Source: Thermocrispum agreste DSM 44070 (GTDB lineage: Bacteria; Actinomycetota; Actinomycetes; Mycobacteriales; Pseudonocardiaceae). From it: a stretch of DNA of 37,549 nucleotides. The notes beneath the pieces are model-generated. The model was not told where the DNA came from. It saw only the letters and a program-made list of their open reading frames with translations, and did not search any database. A program made the position numbers and the translations under genes. The stretch is from the NCBI RefSeq assembly GCF_000427905.1, contig NZ_ATYX01000013.1:1-37549 (forward strand), written 5' to 3'. Shown in pieces: positions 9,319-17,552 of the stretch; the stretch's first letter is position 1, and each line of letters begins with the position of its first letter.

Positions 9319-10680
9319 TCAGGCCGCCACGGGCACCGGAGAAGGTGTCACGACTGGCGCGATTGTTGCCTCAGTTTCGGCGCACGCCCGGTTCAGCCTG
9401 CGGTACGCGGCGCTGAAGAACGCCGCCAGCACGGTGACCAGCATGATCAGGCTTGCCGCCACGAACGCCAGCGCGATCCCGCGGGCCGGGCCGTCGCCGA
9501 GCAGCCAGCCGAACGTGGTGTGGCCGGCGTCGGTGGTCATGAACGGGATGATGACCAGCTGGGCGAGCGGTCCGATCACGAACGACGACACCGGTGCGGC
9601 CGCGCTTTCCACACTTTGCGCCAGCCCGAACACCCGCCCCTGCCGCTCGAACGGCACCACGCGCTGCAGGATCGTCTGCTCGGCGGCCTCGGCGACCGGG
9701 ATGAGGAACATGAATCCGAACATCCCGAGCACCAGCAACGGCTGCCACCCCCGGATGGCCGTCGCCACCCCGACGACCGCGAGCAGCATGTTCACCAGCA
9801 GCAACGTCCGCAGCGGCGATCGGCCGAGGCCGAACCGGGCGACACACGCCCCGCCGGCGATGAAGCCGATGCCGACCACGCCGAGCACGATGCCCCAGGT
9901 CTCGACGGAGAACAGCGTCAGGCCGTACGGGTCGGTGAGTGCCATGAACACGCCCATGACCAGGTTGTTGAACGCGGCGAACAAGATCAGCGCCCACAGT
10001 CCCGGCACCGCACGAATGGTTCGCCACGTGCCGCGAACATCCATGCGCGAACGTTCGCTCCGCTCGACGTGCGGTTCGTCGATGCGGATCGTCGCCAGGT
10101 GCAGCAGCGCGGCGGCGGTGAGCACGATCGACACGACGATGGTGCCGCCCATGCCCAAGAAGCCGATGGCCAGCCCACTGAAGACGCTGGTGGCCATGTG
10201 CGCCAGTCCGTTGACGGTGCCGACCATGCCGTTCGCCTTGTCCCGCCGGTCCGCGGGCACCAGCAGGGTCACCGTGGTGGAGAGCGCGATCGACCGCAGC
10301 GACCCCATCACGCCACCGATCAGGACCAGCCCGTTGAACAGCCAGAAGAACGCGTCGGTGAAGTCGACCAGCCGCGCCACCGGCACGGTCAGGTAGATCA
10401 GTCCGGCTACGAGATAGACCAGCAGGGTGCTGGTGCTGGACAGCACCAGCGAGGTCTTCTTGCGGTGTGCGTCCACGATCGCACCGAAGAACGACCCGGC
10501 GGCGGCCGAGACCAGCATGTACAGGCCGGAGATGAGCGAGGCGGCCAGCACGGACCTCGTCTCCAGGTACACCCAGAAGGTCAGCGCGAACCACAGGAAC
10601 GTGGTCGTCACCCCGGCCAGCAGGGTGTTGGCCAGTACGCGGCGGAAGGTGCGAGTGGGGTCGCTGGTGACCTCGGACAT
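9319..10680 (-). CDS. MFS transporter (12 TM, drug-exporter-like)
   Basis: This 453-residue protein has about twelve hydrophobic helices in two halves joined by a charged loop near residues 195-225 (VERSERSRMDVRG). This is the layout of MFS_3-like efflux permeases. A charged loop with DAHRKKT sits between TM2 and TM3, where the MFS motif A is expected. The ATG start has AGGAGG seven bases upstream. It is divergent from the acyltransferase gene across a 190-bp gap and has no same-strand partner. No local regulator gene adjoins it, and the substrate cannot be inferred. Confidence 0.85.
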   Translation of the reverse strand: MSEVTSDPTRTFRRVLANTLLAGVTTTFLWFALTFWVYLETRSVLAASLISGLYMLVSAAAGSFFGAIVDAHRKKTSLVLSSTSTLLVYLVAGLIYLTVPVARLVDFTDAFFWLFNGLVLIGGVMGSLRSIALSTTVTLLVPADRRDKANGMVGTVNGLAHMATSVFSGLAIGFLGMGGTIVVSIVLTAAALLHLATIRIDEPHVERSERSRMDVRGTWRTIRAVPGLWALILFAAFNNLVMGVFMALTDPYGLTLFSVETWGIVLGVVGIGFIAGGACVARFGLGRSPLRTLLLVNMLLAVVGVATAIRGWQPLLVLGMFGFMFLIPVAEAAEQTILQRVVPFERQGRVFGLAQSVESAAAPVSSFVIGPLAQLVIIPFMTTDAGHTTFGWLLGDGPARGIALAFVAASLIMLVTVLAAFFSAAYRRLNRACAETEATIAPVVTPSPVPVAA

Positions 10681-10871
10681 TGCGGGCCTCCTGGCTTGGT
10701 GGCGGTCACCAGGTCCGACCGGCCCCGCACGAAAAACTCATCGCTTCGCCGCGGCGCGAGCTCCTCGGGACGGAAGGTATGACCTGACGCACAGAGCGCT
10801 CCCGCTGGGAACCATTCACCACCCCGGCAACTCAGTACGGTCGTCCGACGATCTTCGCGACCGGGAGAGGC

Positions 10872-12020
10872 ATGGCGAGCGCGGCGGCCAGGCAGGCCAA
10901 CTGGGACTTCATCCGGATCGTCGCCGTGCTGGGCGTCGTGATCGGGCACGTCACCTTCCTCGGGCCGCGGATCATGCCCGGCGTCGACGAGTACCCCATT
11001 GGCCTGGAAGTCCGCATGGGGGCGAGCACGCTGCTGGTGCTGTCGGCCTATTTCGCCTGTGTCACGCTCCGCCGAGGCACGCCCGGTCGGTGGTTGGCCC
11101 GCCGTCTCGCCCGACTTCTCCCTGCCTACTTGGCCGCCGTGCTGATCGTCTACGTGGTCAGCCGGATCGCGGTGCTGTCGTTCAACGGCTGGGAGGCCTC
11201 GGGGCTGTTCGGCCGGCTGTTCGGCGAGCCGCAGGTGACCGACCCTGGCCCAGGTGCGCCCGCGCCGTGGTACCTGCCGGACGTCGCCGACCTCGTGGCC
11301 AACGTGCTGCTCGTACCGGCGTGGCACCGCGGCTGGGTTCCCCTGGACTACTCGTACTGGACGCTTCCACTGCAGGTGCTGGCCTTCATCGCCGCGGCGC
11401 TGGTCTTCAGCCGACGGCCGAACATCACGCACATCCGAAACCTGGCCAGGGGATTGGTGGCGCTCAGCGTCGCGGCCAGCCCGCTGAAGCTGATGCCCAG
11501 CGTGATGGATGGCCCGGCCTACAGCCTGCTGACCGGCCTCGGGGTGTGGAACGCCTACCTGTTCGGGCTCGGCGTCGCGATCTGGCTGTGGTCACGCGGG
11601 CACGTGGCGACCGGCGAGCTGACGCTGTTGTGCGCGGTCGGCACGATGATCCACTTCGGGTCGGTGCACTGGGAGATCGCGGCCGGCCTGGCGTTCGCGG
11701 CCATGCTGGCGGCGATCGCGGCCGCCGCGCGCGGCACGGATTGGGCGTTCCTGCAGCCGGTTCGTCGCCCGCTTGCGTGGCTGGCCGGGCTCACCTACTG
11801 CGTCTACCTGGTGCACCAGCAACTCGGCTACGTGCTGGCGCGTGTCCTCAGCGACGCCGGCCTGCCTGCTTGGCCGCGACTCATCGCCGTGCTGGCCGCC
11901 GTCGGCCTCGCCGGATACCTGTTGCACGTGCTGGTCGAACGACCGGCGTACCGGGCTCTCACCCAGCGCCGCACGCCGGCCACGCCCTCGCCGCAGACGC
12001 CTGCGACCGCGACCGCCTGA
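10872..12020 (+). CDS. Acyltransferase 3 family membrane protein
   Basis: The product is 382 residues with about ten hydrophobic helices. The N-terminus NWDFIRIVAVLGVVIGHV matches the acyltransferase-3 family opening, in which the conserved His (here in IGHV) and the following Arg-rich loop (RRLARLLPAY) are typical. Near the C-terminus, GLTYCVYLVHQQ is the family's usual YLxHQ element and VERPAYR closes the domain. Such proteins O-acylate sugars, cell-wall polymers or secondary metabolites at the membrane. The target here is unknown. The C-terminal 20 residues are Pro/Thr-rich. The stop lies two bases from that of the convergent downstream gene, so the two transcripts must overlap. Confidence 0.87.
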   Translation: MASAAARQANWDFIRIVAVLGVVIGHVTFLGPRIMPGVDEYPIGLEVRMGASTLLVLSAYFACVTLRRGTPGRWLARRLARLLPAYLAAVLIVYVVSRIAVLSFNGWEASGLFGRLFGEPQVTDPGPGAPAPWYLPDVADLVANVLLVPAWHRGWVPLDYSYWTLPLQVLAFIAAALVFSRRPNITHIRNLARGLVALSVAASPLKLMPSVMDGPAYSLLTGLGVWNAYLFGLGVAIWLWSRGHVATGELTLLCAVGTMIHFGSVHWEIAAGLAFAAMLAAIAAAARGTDWAFLQPVRRPLAWLAGLTYCVYLVHQQLGYVLARVLSDAGLPAWPRLIAVLAAVGLAGYLLHVLVERPAYRALTQRRTPATPSPQTPATATA

Positions 12021-12022
12021 CC

Positions 12023-12616
12023 TTACCCTGCGACGCGCTCCAGCGGCAGACGGCCGGTGACGACCAGAAGCAGGTCCTTCGCGGACACCTCGATCTGGTT
12101 GGCGCCCTTCCCGACGCGAATGTCGGCGTCCGTGGCGACCAGCGTGTGCCCACCGAGATCGACGCCGAAATACCGGAGCTGACGGTCGTCACCCGATGCC
12201 AGGACCATGACGATCCGTTCGGTTGGCGGCGCGGGCAAGCCGAGCGGCTCGGTGATGTCCAGTCCGTGGATGACATCGTGGCTCAGCGCGCCCGCCGCAC
12301 CTCCGCCCGGCGGCCTCCACGGATGCGTGATGTTGTCCTTCAGCATCTGCACCAGCTCACGCTGATCCATGGCCGCGGCGGTCGCGCGGGCGTCGCGGTC
12401 GGCGAACTTGTTGAACCGAAATCCGGCCGAGAGCAGACCGGTCAGCAACCGCCATGGCTTGGTGCGGAACGGCATCGTCATGTGTGCCACCACCTCGCAC
12501 ACCCGCCAGCCTGCACACAGCGACGGGTGATGCCACTGCTGCGGCGTGAGGTGGTCGAGCAGGCCTGCGAGACGCTGCCGCTCGGCTTGCGTGTGCGTGA
12601 TCAGCTCGGTCGTCAT
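12023..12616 (-). CDS. Maleylpyruvate isomerase-family (mycothiol-dependent, DinB-like) protein
   Basis: This 197-residue protein has the MDMPI N-terminal pattern: an early helix (QAERQRLAGLLDHLTPQQW), then LCAGWRVCEVVAHM with the presumed metal-ligand His, and a later SHDVIHGLDI motif supplying another His. The C-terminal part resembles the SCP2-like domain found behind MDMPI_N in actinobacteria. The start ATG has AAAGGAG seven bases upstream. It lies 62 bp downstream of an ECF sigma factor on the same strand, so the two are likely co-transcribed; in this family some members act as mycothiol transferases and a few as sigma-factor partners. A specific reaction cannot be assigned. Confidence 0.82.
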   Translation of the reverse strand: MTTELITHTQAERQRLAGLLDHLTPQQWHHPSLCAGWRVCEVVAHMTMPFRTKPWRLLTGLLSAGFRFNKFADRDARATAAAMDQRELVQMLKDNITHPWRPPGGGAAGALSHDVIHGLDITEPLGLPAPPTERIVMVLASGDDRQLRYFGVDLGGHTLVATDADIRVGKGANQIEVSAKDLLLVVTGRLPLERVAG

Positions 12617-12678
12617 GAGCTGACTCCTTTCGACGTCGTCGACGCTTACGCGGGTTGATACGACGCCGGAGGGCGGAA

Positions 12679-13632
12679 TTAATCGGCCGCGGCGACCAGG
12701 GCAGGCAATCCGAACTCCGCGAACCGGTCACCGGTGCCGAGGAACGTCACGATGCGCGAGATCAGGCCGTCCTCGACCTCGACCGCTACCAGCGCAAACG
12801 GGGCCAATCTGCCGGAGTCGTCGGGTCGGTACTGGCCGAACCCGAACCCGCCGTTGAACCCGCACGGGACGAGCCGGTCATCGACGCACGCATCGTTCGA
12901 CGCGACAAGCTGCGCGATGCGGACGCCACCCTGCAGACTCCAGGCGAACGGCGGCATGGAGGCGATGGCGTCGTCCTTGAGCAACTTGGTCAACGCTGCG
13001 ACGTCGTGCGCCTCGAAGGCGGCGACGTATCGCTCCAGCAGCCTTCGCTGGTCGCCGGCTCGGGGTTCGGCTAGCTTGGTCGGGTCGTAGTGCTCAGCCC
13101 GGAGCGCATCACGCGCACGCTGCAGCGCACTGGTGACCGAAGCGGGCGACGTCTCGAGGATTTCCGCAGTCTCCCGTGCCGAGAAGGACAACACATCGCG
13201 CAGCACCAGGACCGCACGCTGCCGCGGAGTCAGCCGCTGCAACGCGGCGACGAAGGCCAGTCGCACCGACTCCCGCGCCTCCGCCCGCTCCTCGGGGGCC
13301 GAACTGAGCAGGCGGGAATCGGGCATCGGCTCCACCCACGTCTCCGGCGGCAGCGGCGCTCCCAGTTCACCGTCTGCGAGCGCGGAGGCCGGCTTGACCA
13401 GCAATTCGCGGCGTTTCGCCGTACGCAGCATGTCGAGGCACACGTTGGTGGCGATGCGATACACCCACGCGGTGAGGCTTCCGCGCGCCGGATCGAATTG
13501 CTCGATGCGGGTCGCGGCGCGCACCAGGGTTTCCTGAACGGCGTCGTCGGTGTCGGCGGCCGAGGCCAGCATGCGATAGCAGTAACCGGTGAGCGGCTTG
13601 CGCAGCGCTGCCAACTCCTCGACGACCTGCAT
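12679..13632 (-). CDS. ECF RNA polymerase sigma factor with SnoaL-like C-terminal domain
   Basis: This 317-residue sigma-70 family protein resembles the SigG/SigX5 group (TIGR02960). Region 2 occupies about residues 8-80 (LTGYCYRML, DTDDAVQETLVRA, AWVYRIATNVCLDMLR) and region 4 about 130-185 (LTPRQRAVLVLRDVLSFSA, then SVTSALQRAR). From about 195 a SnoaL/NTF2-like domain follows (LLERYVAAFEAHDVAALTKL). In related ECF families this C-terminal extension modulates activity in place of a classical anti-sigma factor. No ZAS-type anti-sigma gene adjoins it; the maleylpyruvate isomerase-like gene downstream is the only same-strand partner. The start ATG lacks a clear Shine-Dalgarno sequence. Confidence 0.9.
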   Translation of the reverse strand: MQVVEELAALRKPLTGYCYRMLASAADTDDAVQETLVRAATRIEQFDPARGSLTAWVYRIATNVCLDMLRTAKRRELLVKPASALADGELGAPLPPETWVEPMPDSRLLSSAPEERAEARESVRLAFVAALQRLTPRQRAVLVLRDVLSFSARETAEILETSPASVTSALQRARDALRAEHYDPTKLAEPRAGDQRRLLERYVAAFEAHDVAALTKLLKDDAIASMPPFAWSLQGGVRIAQLVASNDACVDDRLVPCGFNGGFGFGQYRPDDSGRLAPFALVAVEVEDGLISRIVTFLGTGDRFAEFGLPALVAAAD

Positions 13633-13672
13633 TGCGCCACTGTAGGACGGCGGTCCGACACACGGCGAAGTC

Positions 13673-15193
13673 TTACGGCCGAGTCAGAGCGCAACCGGGC
13701 CGATGCAGGTCGATCCGCGAGTCCTTGGTCAGGCACGGCGGGATGCCACCCACCTGCTGCGCATAGCTCCTGCCCTTCTCCGCCGTGACCGTGCCGTCTT
13801 CGGCCACCTCACACGGGTTGTCCGTCGTGCACTTCTCCCCGCTGATGTTCGTGGAGCTGTGGATGGCGACCACGGTCTCGCCGGACAGCACCGGAGAGCC
13901 GGAATCCCCCTTCATGGGCAAGCAGCTTTCGGCTGCCGCGTAGCGCAGCGAGTGGTCCAGCTGGTAGCCGTCTTCGCGAACGTGCGGCACGACCGCCTCG
14001 ATCTCGCAGCTCTTGCGGGTGCTGGTGGTCAGTACGTCGACCTGGTCGCCGACGTTCGGCGGCTCGTCGGTGAGCCGGAAGATTCTCGCGCCTGCGTGCT
14101 CGAGCTCCGCGTACGTCTTGTCCAGCCGGTAGAGCGCGATGTCCGTGCCGGTCATCGTCGCGTACACCAGGCGGACAGCGGTGGCCGTGGCCTTCGGGTA
14201 GCCCTCGTCGTCCGCGATCCGCACGTCTCGGTCAGCGGGTCGATCGACCAGCGCGGACCCAGGAGCAGGCGGCTTTCCCTCCACGCAGTGGCCGTTGGTG
14301 AGCAGCAACGCAGGGTCGTCCGGCCTTGCGGTGGACGTGCGCACCACGGAGCCGACACAGTTGCCGAGGTTCACCGAGCCCGCTACCGACGGCATCGGTT
14401 CCTCCGGCGGAACGTCGGTGCCGCTGACGATGCCGTTGATCCAGTCCCGATGCCGGGTGACGTCGGTGAACAAGGTGGGCTCGTTGCTCCCCGAGCCACT
14501 GACGACGCCGGCCAGCTTCCACTTGCCGTCGTCGCGAATCAGCGCCGGGCCGCCCGAGTCGGCGTTGCGCGGGCCGATGCTGCCGTCGCGGACACCGATG
14601 CAGAGCTCACCGTCGACCGCAGGCGAGCACGCCTCGATCGGCTGCACTTCGAGGTCGATCTCGCGCAGCTTCGTCGGGTAGCAGTCCGGCGTGTTCTCGC
14701 CGTCGCTGCACGTCGAGCCCCAACCGAGCACGCGTGCCGTGGTGCCGACCTCGGGTGCCTTGTCGGCCAGCTCCACCGGCTCGCCGTCGACCGGCGTCTT
14801 CAGGTGCAGCAAGGCGATGTCCTTGCCCCACATGTCGCCTTCCACCCCACGGCGGTAGAACTTGTCGACCTCGACGAACTGGCCGCCCCGGGTGTTGTCC
14901 AGCGAACCGATGCGGACGTACATCTCGCGCGGTGTGCCGACCGCCGCGCCGGTCGGGTTGCGCGCACAGTGCGAGGCGGTCAGGACCCACTGCGGTGCGA
15001 CCACCATCGCGCCGCACGCGTGACCGTCCGGCCCGGGCGGCGCGGGAAGGTACGTCGGCCGCTGGAGCGAGCCCATGAACGAATACGGCTCCTCAGCCGG
15101 CGCTCCGCCCTGAATCGCGGCCGCGGACGGGGCGAAAAGTGCGCCGGCCGTCATCGCTGCGGCAACGACGACGATGACAGATCGAGTTCTCAT
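13673..15193 (-). CDS. Secreted protease with two tandem trypsin-like (S1) domains
   Basis: This 506-residue protein has a signal peptide (basic MRTR, hydrophobic core, AAA at 24-26) directly followed by IQGG. Signal-peptide cleavage could thus expose the Ile N-terminus that activates chymotrypsin-fold proteases without a separate propeptide. Domain 1 has His75 (LTASHC), Asp125 (KDIALL) and Ser213 (NADSGGP). Domain 2, from about residue 265, has a second full set: His in LLLTNGHC, Asp in GTDIALYRL and Ser in MKGDSGSP. The ATG at 15193 fits a normal signal peptide better than the GTG three codons earlier. Paired Cys residues suggest disulfides. It is adjacent to the sigma factor gene on the same strand. 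Substrates are unknown. Confidence 0.9.
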   Translation of the reverse strand: MRTRSVIVVVAAAMTAGALFAPSAAAIQGGAPAEEPYSFMGSLQRPTYLPAPPGPDGHACGAMVVAPQWVLTASHCARNPTGAAVGTPREMYVRIGSLDNTRGGQFVEVDKFYRRGVEGDMWGKDIALLHLKTPVDGEPVELADKAPEVGTTARVLGWGSTCSDGENTPDCYPTKLREIDLEVQPIEACSPAVDGELCIGVRDGSIGPRNADSGGPALIRDDGKWKLAGVVSGSGSNEPTLFTDVTRHRDWINGIVSGTDVPPEEPMPSVAGSVNLGNCVGSVVRTSTARPDDPALLLTNGHCVEGKPPAPGSALVDRPADRDVRIADDEGYPKATATAVRLVYATMTGTDIALYRLDKTYAELEHAGARIFRLTDEPPNVGDQVDVLTTSTRKSCEIEAVVPHVREDGYQLDHSLRYAAAESCLPMKGDSGSPVLSGETVVAIHSSTNISGEKCTTDNPCEVAEDGTVTAEKGRSYAQQVGGIPPCLTKDSRIDLHRPGCALTRP

Positions 15194-15257
15194 GCTGCAC
15201 ACGGTGGCCGACCAGGTTCATCGCCCCGTGCGCGCCAGGTCATGGGCGTGCAACAGT

Positions 15258-15701
15258 TCAGCGCCGCCGAGCGAACTCCAGCAGGGCTTCCCGATGCCGT
15301 TCCCAGTGTTCGAAGCGGGCCAGGTCCGACGAGGTGCGGAACGACACGGGCCGCAGCGGGATCCCGACCGAATCGGCCTTGTGGTGCGCCACCCGGAACG
15401 CCACCACGGTGAACCCCTCGCCCTCTCGACTGTCGACGGCGCGCAGCTTCAGGTAGTGCGCGGTGTCCGCCACGACGACCACCAGCGTGGCCTGGCCCGC
15501 GCGCCGCAGGTTCGCCCGCGTCGTCGTGCCGGAAACGGCGACCAGAACCTCGTCATCCGCCGGATGGATCTCCGCTCGTGACAGCAGCCCAACATGCGGG
15601 AAATCGTGCTCGTCGACGGTAAGGAACACGAACGCCTGCTCCTGCGTATCCGCCTCGGGCCACCCCTGGAGCGCCGTGTGCACTTCGACGGGAAGCGTCA
15701 T
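15258..15701 (-). CDS. Pyridoxamine 5'-phosphate oxidase-like FMN-binding split-barrel protein (putative)
   Basis: The product is 147 residues with a beta-rich pattern (FVFLTVDEHDFPHVGLLSR, then DDEVLVAVSGTTTRANLRR and ATLVVVVADTAHYLKLRAV) that fits the PNPOx-like split-barrel fold: a substrate-facing first hairpin followed by the 'T-x-R-N-L' helix. The C-terminus is helical and charged. I chose the ATG at 15701, preceded by AGAAAGG; a GTG four codons upstream is the alternative. It is upstream of the protease on the same strand with a 64-bp gap. Function (flavin or F420 reductase, or pyridoxal-related) is not determinable. Confidence 0.6.
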   Translation of the reverse strand: MTLPVEVHTALQGWPEADTQEQAFVFLTVDEHDFPHVGLLSRAEIHPADDEVLVAVSGTTTRANLRRAGQATLVVVVADTAHYLKLRAVDSREGEGFTVVAFRVAHHKADSVGIPLRPVSFRTSSDLARFEHWERHREALLEFARRR

Positions 15702-15746
15702 GGTCAACCGCACCTTTCTGACGGACCGACTGGTTCACCCAGGTTA

Positions 15747-15775
15747 TTGACCTTGCTGCAGGCCCGGGCTACATT
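15747..15775 (+). promoter_or_regulatory. Sigma-70-type promoter of the ABC transporter operon
   Basis: TTGACC (15747-15752) and TACATT (15770-15775) are separated by exactly 17 bp. The expected transcription start is near 15782. This puts the MarR-type box at 15795-15806 just downstream of it, where a bound repressor would block transcription. Confidence 0.6.
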
Positions 15776-15794
15776 CAAGAGATTGTCAAGTCAG

Positions 15795-15806
15795 GTAGTT
15801 AAGTTA
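15795..15806 (-). promoter_or_regulatory. Putative MarR box 1 (ABC operon)
   Basis: Read on the minus strand, TAACTTAACTAC matches TTACTTAAGTAA at 9 of 12 positions. It is embedded in an AT-rich island within GC-rich DNA and shares the longer string TTAAGTTAATCA with the reverse complement of the site ahead of the hydroxylase gene. Confidence 0.5.
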
Positions 15807-15901
15807 ATCAATTGCCCGACGCCGGCCGCCCGGAGACCGCGACAGGCACCCAGGCGCGGCCGCTGTCGCACCGCGGCTGACGACACGGAAGAGGTTTCGG
15901 A

Positions 15902-16714
15902 TTGTCGGAAATCACGGTCGACCCGGTGACCCCGGCGACGGACGCGATCTTCTCCTGCCGCAACCTCGCGATCGAGTTCGGCCACGGCGCGCATCGGCGC
16001 CGCATCCTTCAGGACGTCAACTTCGACGTCCACCAGGGCGAGTTCCTGGCCCTCCTCGGCACATCCGGCGTCGGCAAGACCACCTTGCTCCGCATCCTCG
16101 GTGGGCTGCTCGCGCCGAGCGAAGGCACCCAGATCCACTTCGACGGCGCACCGATCGACGGCCCACCGCGGGGCGTGATCATGGTGTTCCAGGACTACGC
16201 CTCGTCGCTGCTCACCTGGCGCACCGTCGGCCGCAACGTCGCCCTCGGCATCGAGAACTCGCTGTCCAAGGCCGAAGTCGCTCAGCGCACCCGCGAGGTG
16301 CTGGACATGGTCGGCCTCGGCGATCGCATCGACGACTACCCGGCTCAGCTCTCCGGCGGCATGCAGCAGCGCCTGCAACTCGCCAGGGCCCTCGCCATGC
16401 GACCGCGCGTCCTGCTGATGGACGAGCCGTTCGGCGCCCTCGACGCGATGACCAAGGCGAACCTGCAGGACGAGCTGCTGCGGATTCAGCGCCGGACCGG
16501 TACCACGGTCGTGTTCATCACGCACGACATCGAGGAAGCGGTTTATGTGAGCAGCCGCGTCATCGTGCTCAGCGGCTCGCCGGGCCGGATCCTGCTGGAA
16601 CGTGACGTCGACCTGCCTTCGCCGCGCAACCAGGTCACCACCAAGGAACACCCCGAGTACCTGCGGCTACGCCACGAGATCTACGACGCGGTCAGCGACC
16701 ACGTGAACTCCTGA
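15902..16714 (+). CDS. ABC transporter ATP-binding protein (NitT/TauT family)
   Basis: The product is 270 residues with all ABC ATPase motifs: Walker A GTSGVGKTT with Lys59, a Q-loop (VFQDYASSLLTWRTV), the signature LSGGMQQRL, Walker B LLMDEPFGALD and the H-loop ITHDIEEAV. Loop wording such as 'LLTWRTV' and the overall length match the nitrate/sulfonate/taurine importer class (SsuB/TauB-like). The start is a TTG with GGAAGAGG seven bases upstream; there is no in-frame ATG nearby. Two permease genes follow, and matching substrate-binding proteins are encoded later in the island (the lipoprotein near 28 kb is the likely partner). It would energise uptake of the island's substrate, probably an organic anion. 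Confidence 0.93.
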   Translation: MSEITVDPVTPATDAIFSCRNLAIEFGHGAHRRRILQDVNFDVHQGEFLALLGTSGVGKTTLLRILGGLLAPSEGTQIHFDGAPIDGPPRGVIMVFQDYASSLLTWRTVGRNVALGIENSLSKAEVAQRTREVLDMVGLGDRIDDYPAQLSGGMQQRLQLARALAMRPRVLLMDEPFGALDAMTKANLQDELLRIQRRTGTTVVFITHDIEEAVYVSSRVIVLSGSPGRILLERDVDLPSPRNQVTTKEHPEYLRLRHEIYDAVSDHVNS

Positions 16715-16725
16715 GGAAGCCGGCG

Positions 16726-17552
16726 ATGACCACGCAAGCGCAGCGCGCCAGACCGCTCGGCCCGCGTCTGCTCGCCAAGATCAACCTACCTGGCGTGACG
16801 TTCCTGATCGTGCTGTTCGCGGTGTGGGAGGCCGCCGACCGGGCGGGCCTCATCGATCTGATGTTCCTGCCGCGACCATCGGAGATCCTCTCCGCGGGCG
16901 CCACGCTCATCGCGCAGAACGCATTCCTACCCACCGTCGGGCACACGGTCAGCGTGACCCTGACCGGCTGGGCGATCGCCAGCTGCTCGGGCCTGATGAT
17001 CGGCTTCGCACTCGGCATGTCGCGCCGGGTGTGGGTCTACTCCATGTCCACCATCGAGCTCTTCCGCGCACTGCCATCCGTCGTGCTGTTGCCGATCGCC
17101 GTGCTGGTCTTCGGCTTCTCCGTGCAGATGGAGCTGGTGCTGGTCATCGTCTCCGCGCAGTGGCCGGTCATGGTCAGCGCCGTCGACGGGGTCCGCCTGG
17201 TCCCGCAAGGCCTCCGCGACACCGCCACCACACTGCGGCTCGGCAGGCTGGAGACCGCACGCAAGATCATCCTCCCGGCCGCGCTGCCCAAGGTCCTCGT
17301 GGGCCTTCGGCTCTCGCTGGCACTGTCGCTGATCCTGACCGTCGCCGCGGAGATGCCGCGGAGATGCTCGGTAACCCGGCGGGCATGGGCAACGCGCTGG
17401 TCGAGGCCCAGGAAGCGTTGCAGGCCGACCAGATGTTCTTCTACTTCCTCTCCATCGGGCTGCTCGGCGTGCTGCTCAACGCCGCCTTCGTCTTCCTCGC
17501 CCGGCTGATCGCCCCCGGCCACCACCTGCGCTTCGCGAAGGCCGGCTCATGA
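16726..17552 (+). pseudogene. ABC transporter permease, frameshifted by an 11-bp tandem duplication
   Basis: The reading frame gives a normal BPD permease through about residue 208, including the EAA-like cytoplasmic loop (RLGRLETARKIILPAALP). An exact 11-bp tandem duplication at 17344-17365 then shifts the frame and yields Arg/Ser-rich nonsense ending at 17508. Frame 3 immediately after the duplication carries the missing end (MLGNPAGMGNALVEAQEAL, then a last membrane helix) and stops at 17552, overlapping the next gene's ATG as ATGA. Removing one 11-bp unit restores a 271-residue permease. As written, the final transmembrane helix is lost. The damage may be real, reversible by slippage, or an assembly error. 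Confidence 0.88.
17344..17365. repeat. 11-bp tandem duplication causing the permease frameshift
   Basis: Two exact copies of GCCGCGGAGAT (17344-17354 and 17355-17365) lie side by side. One copy fits the conserved permease reading frame; two copies do not. Confidence 0.95.
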
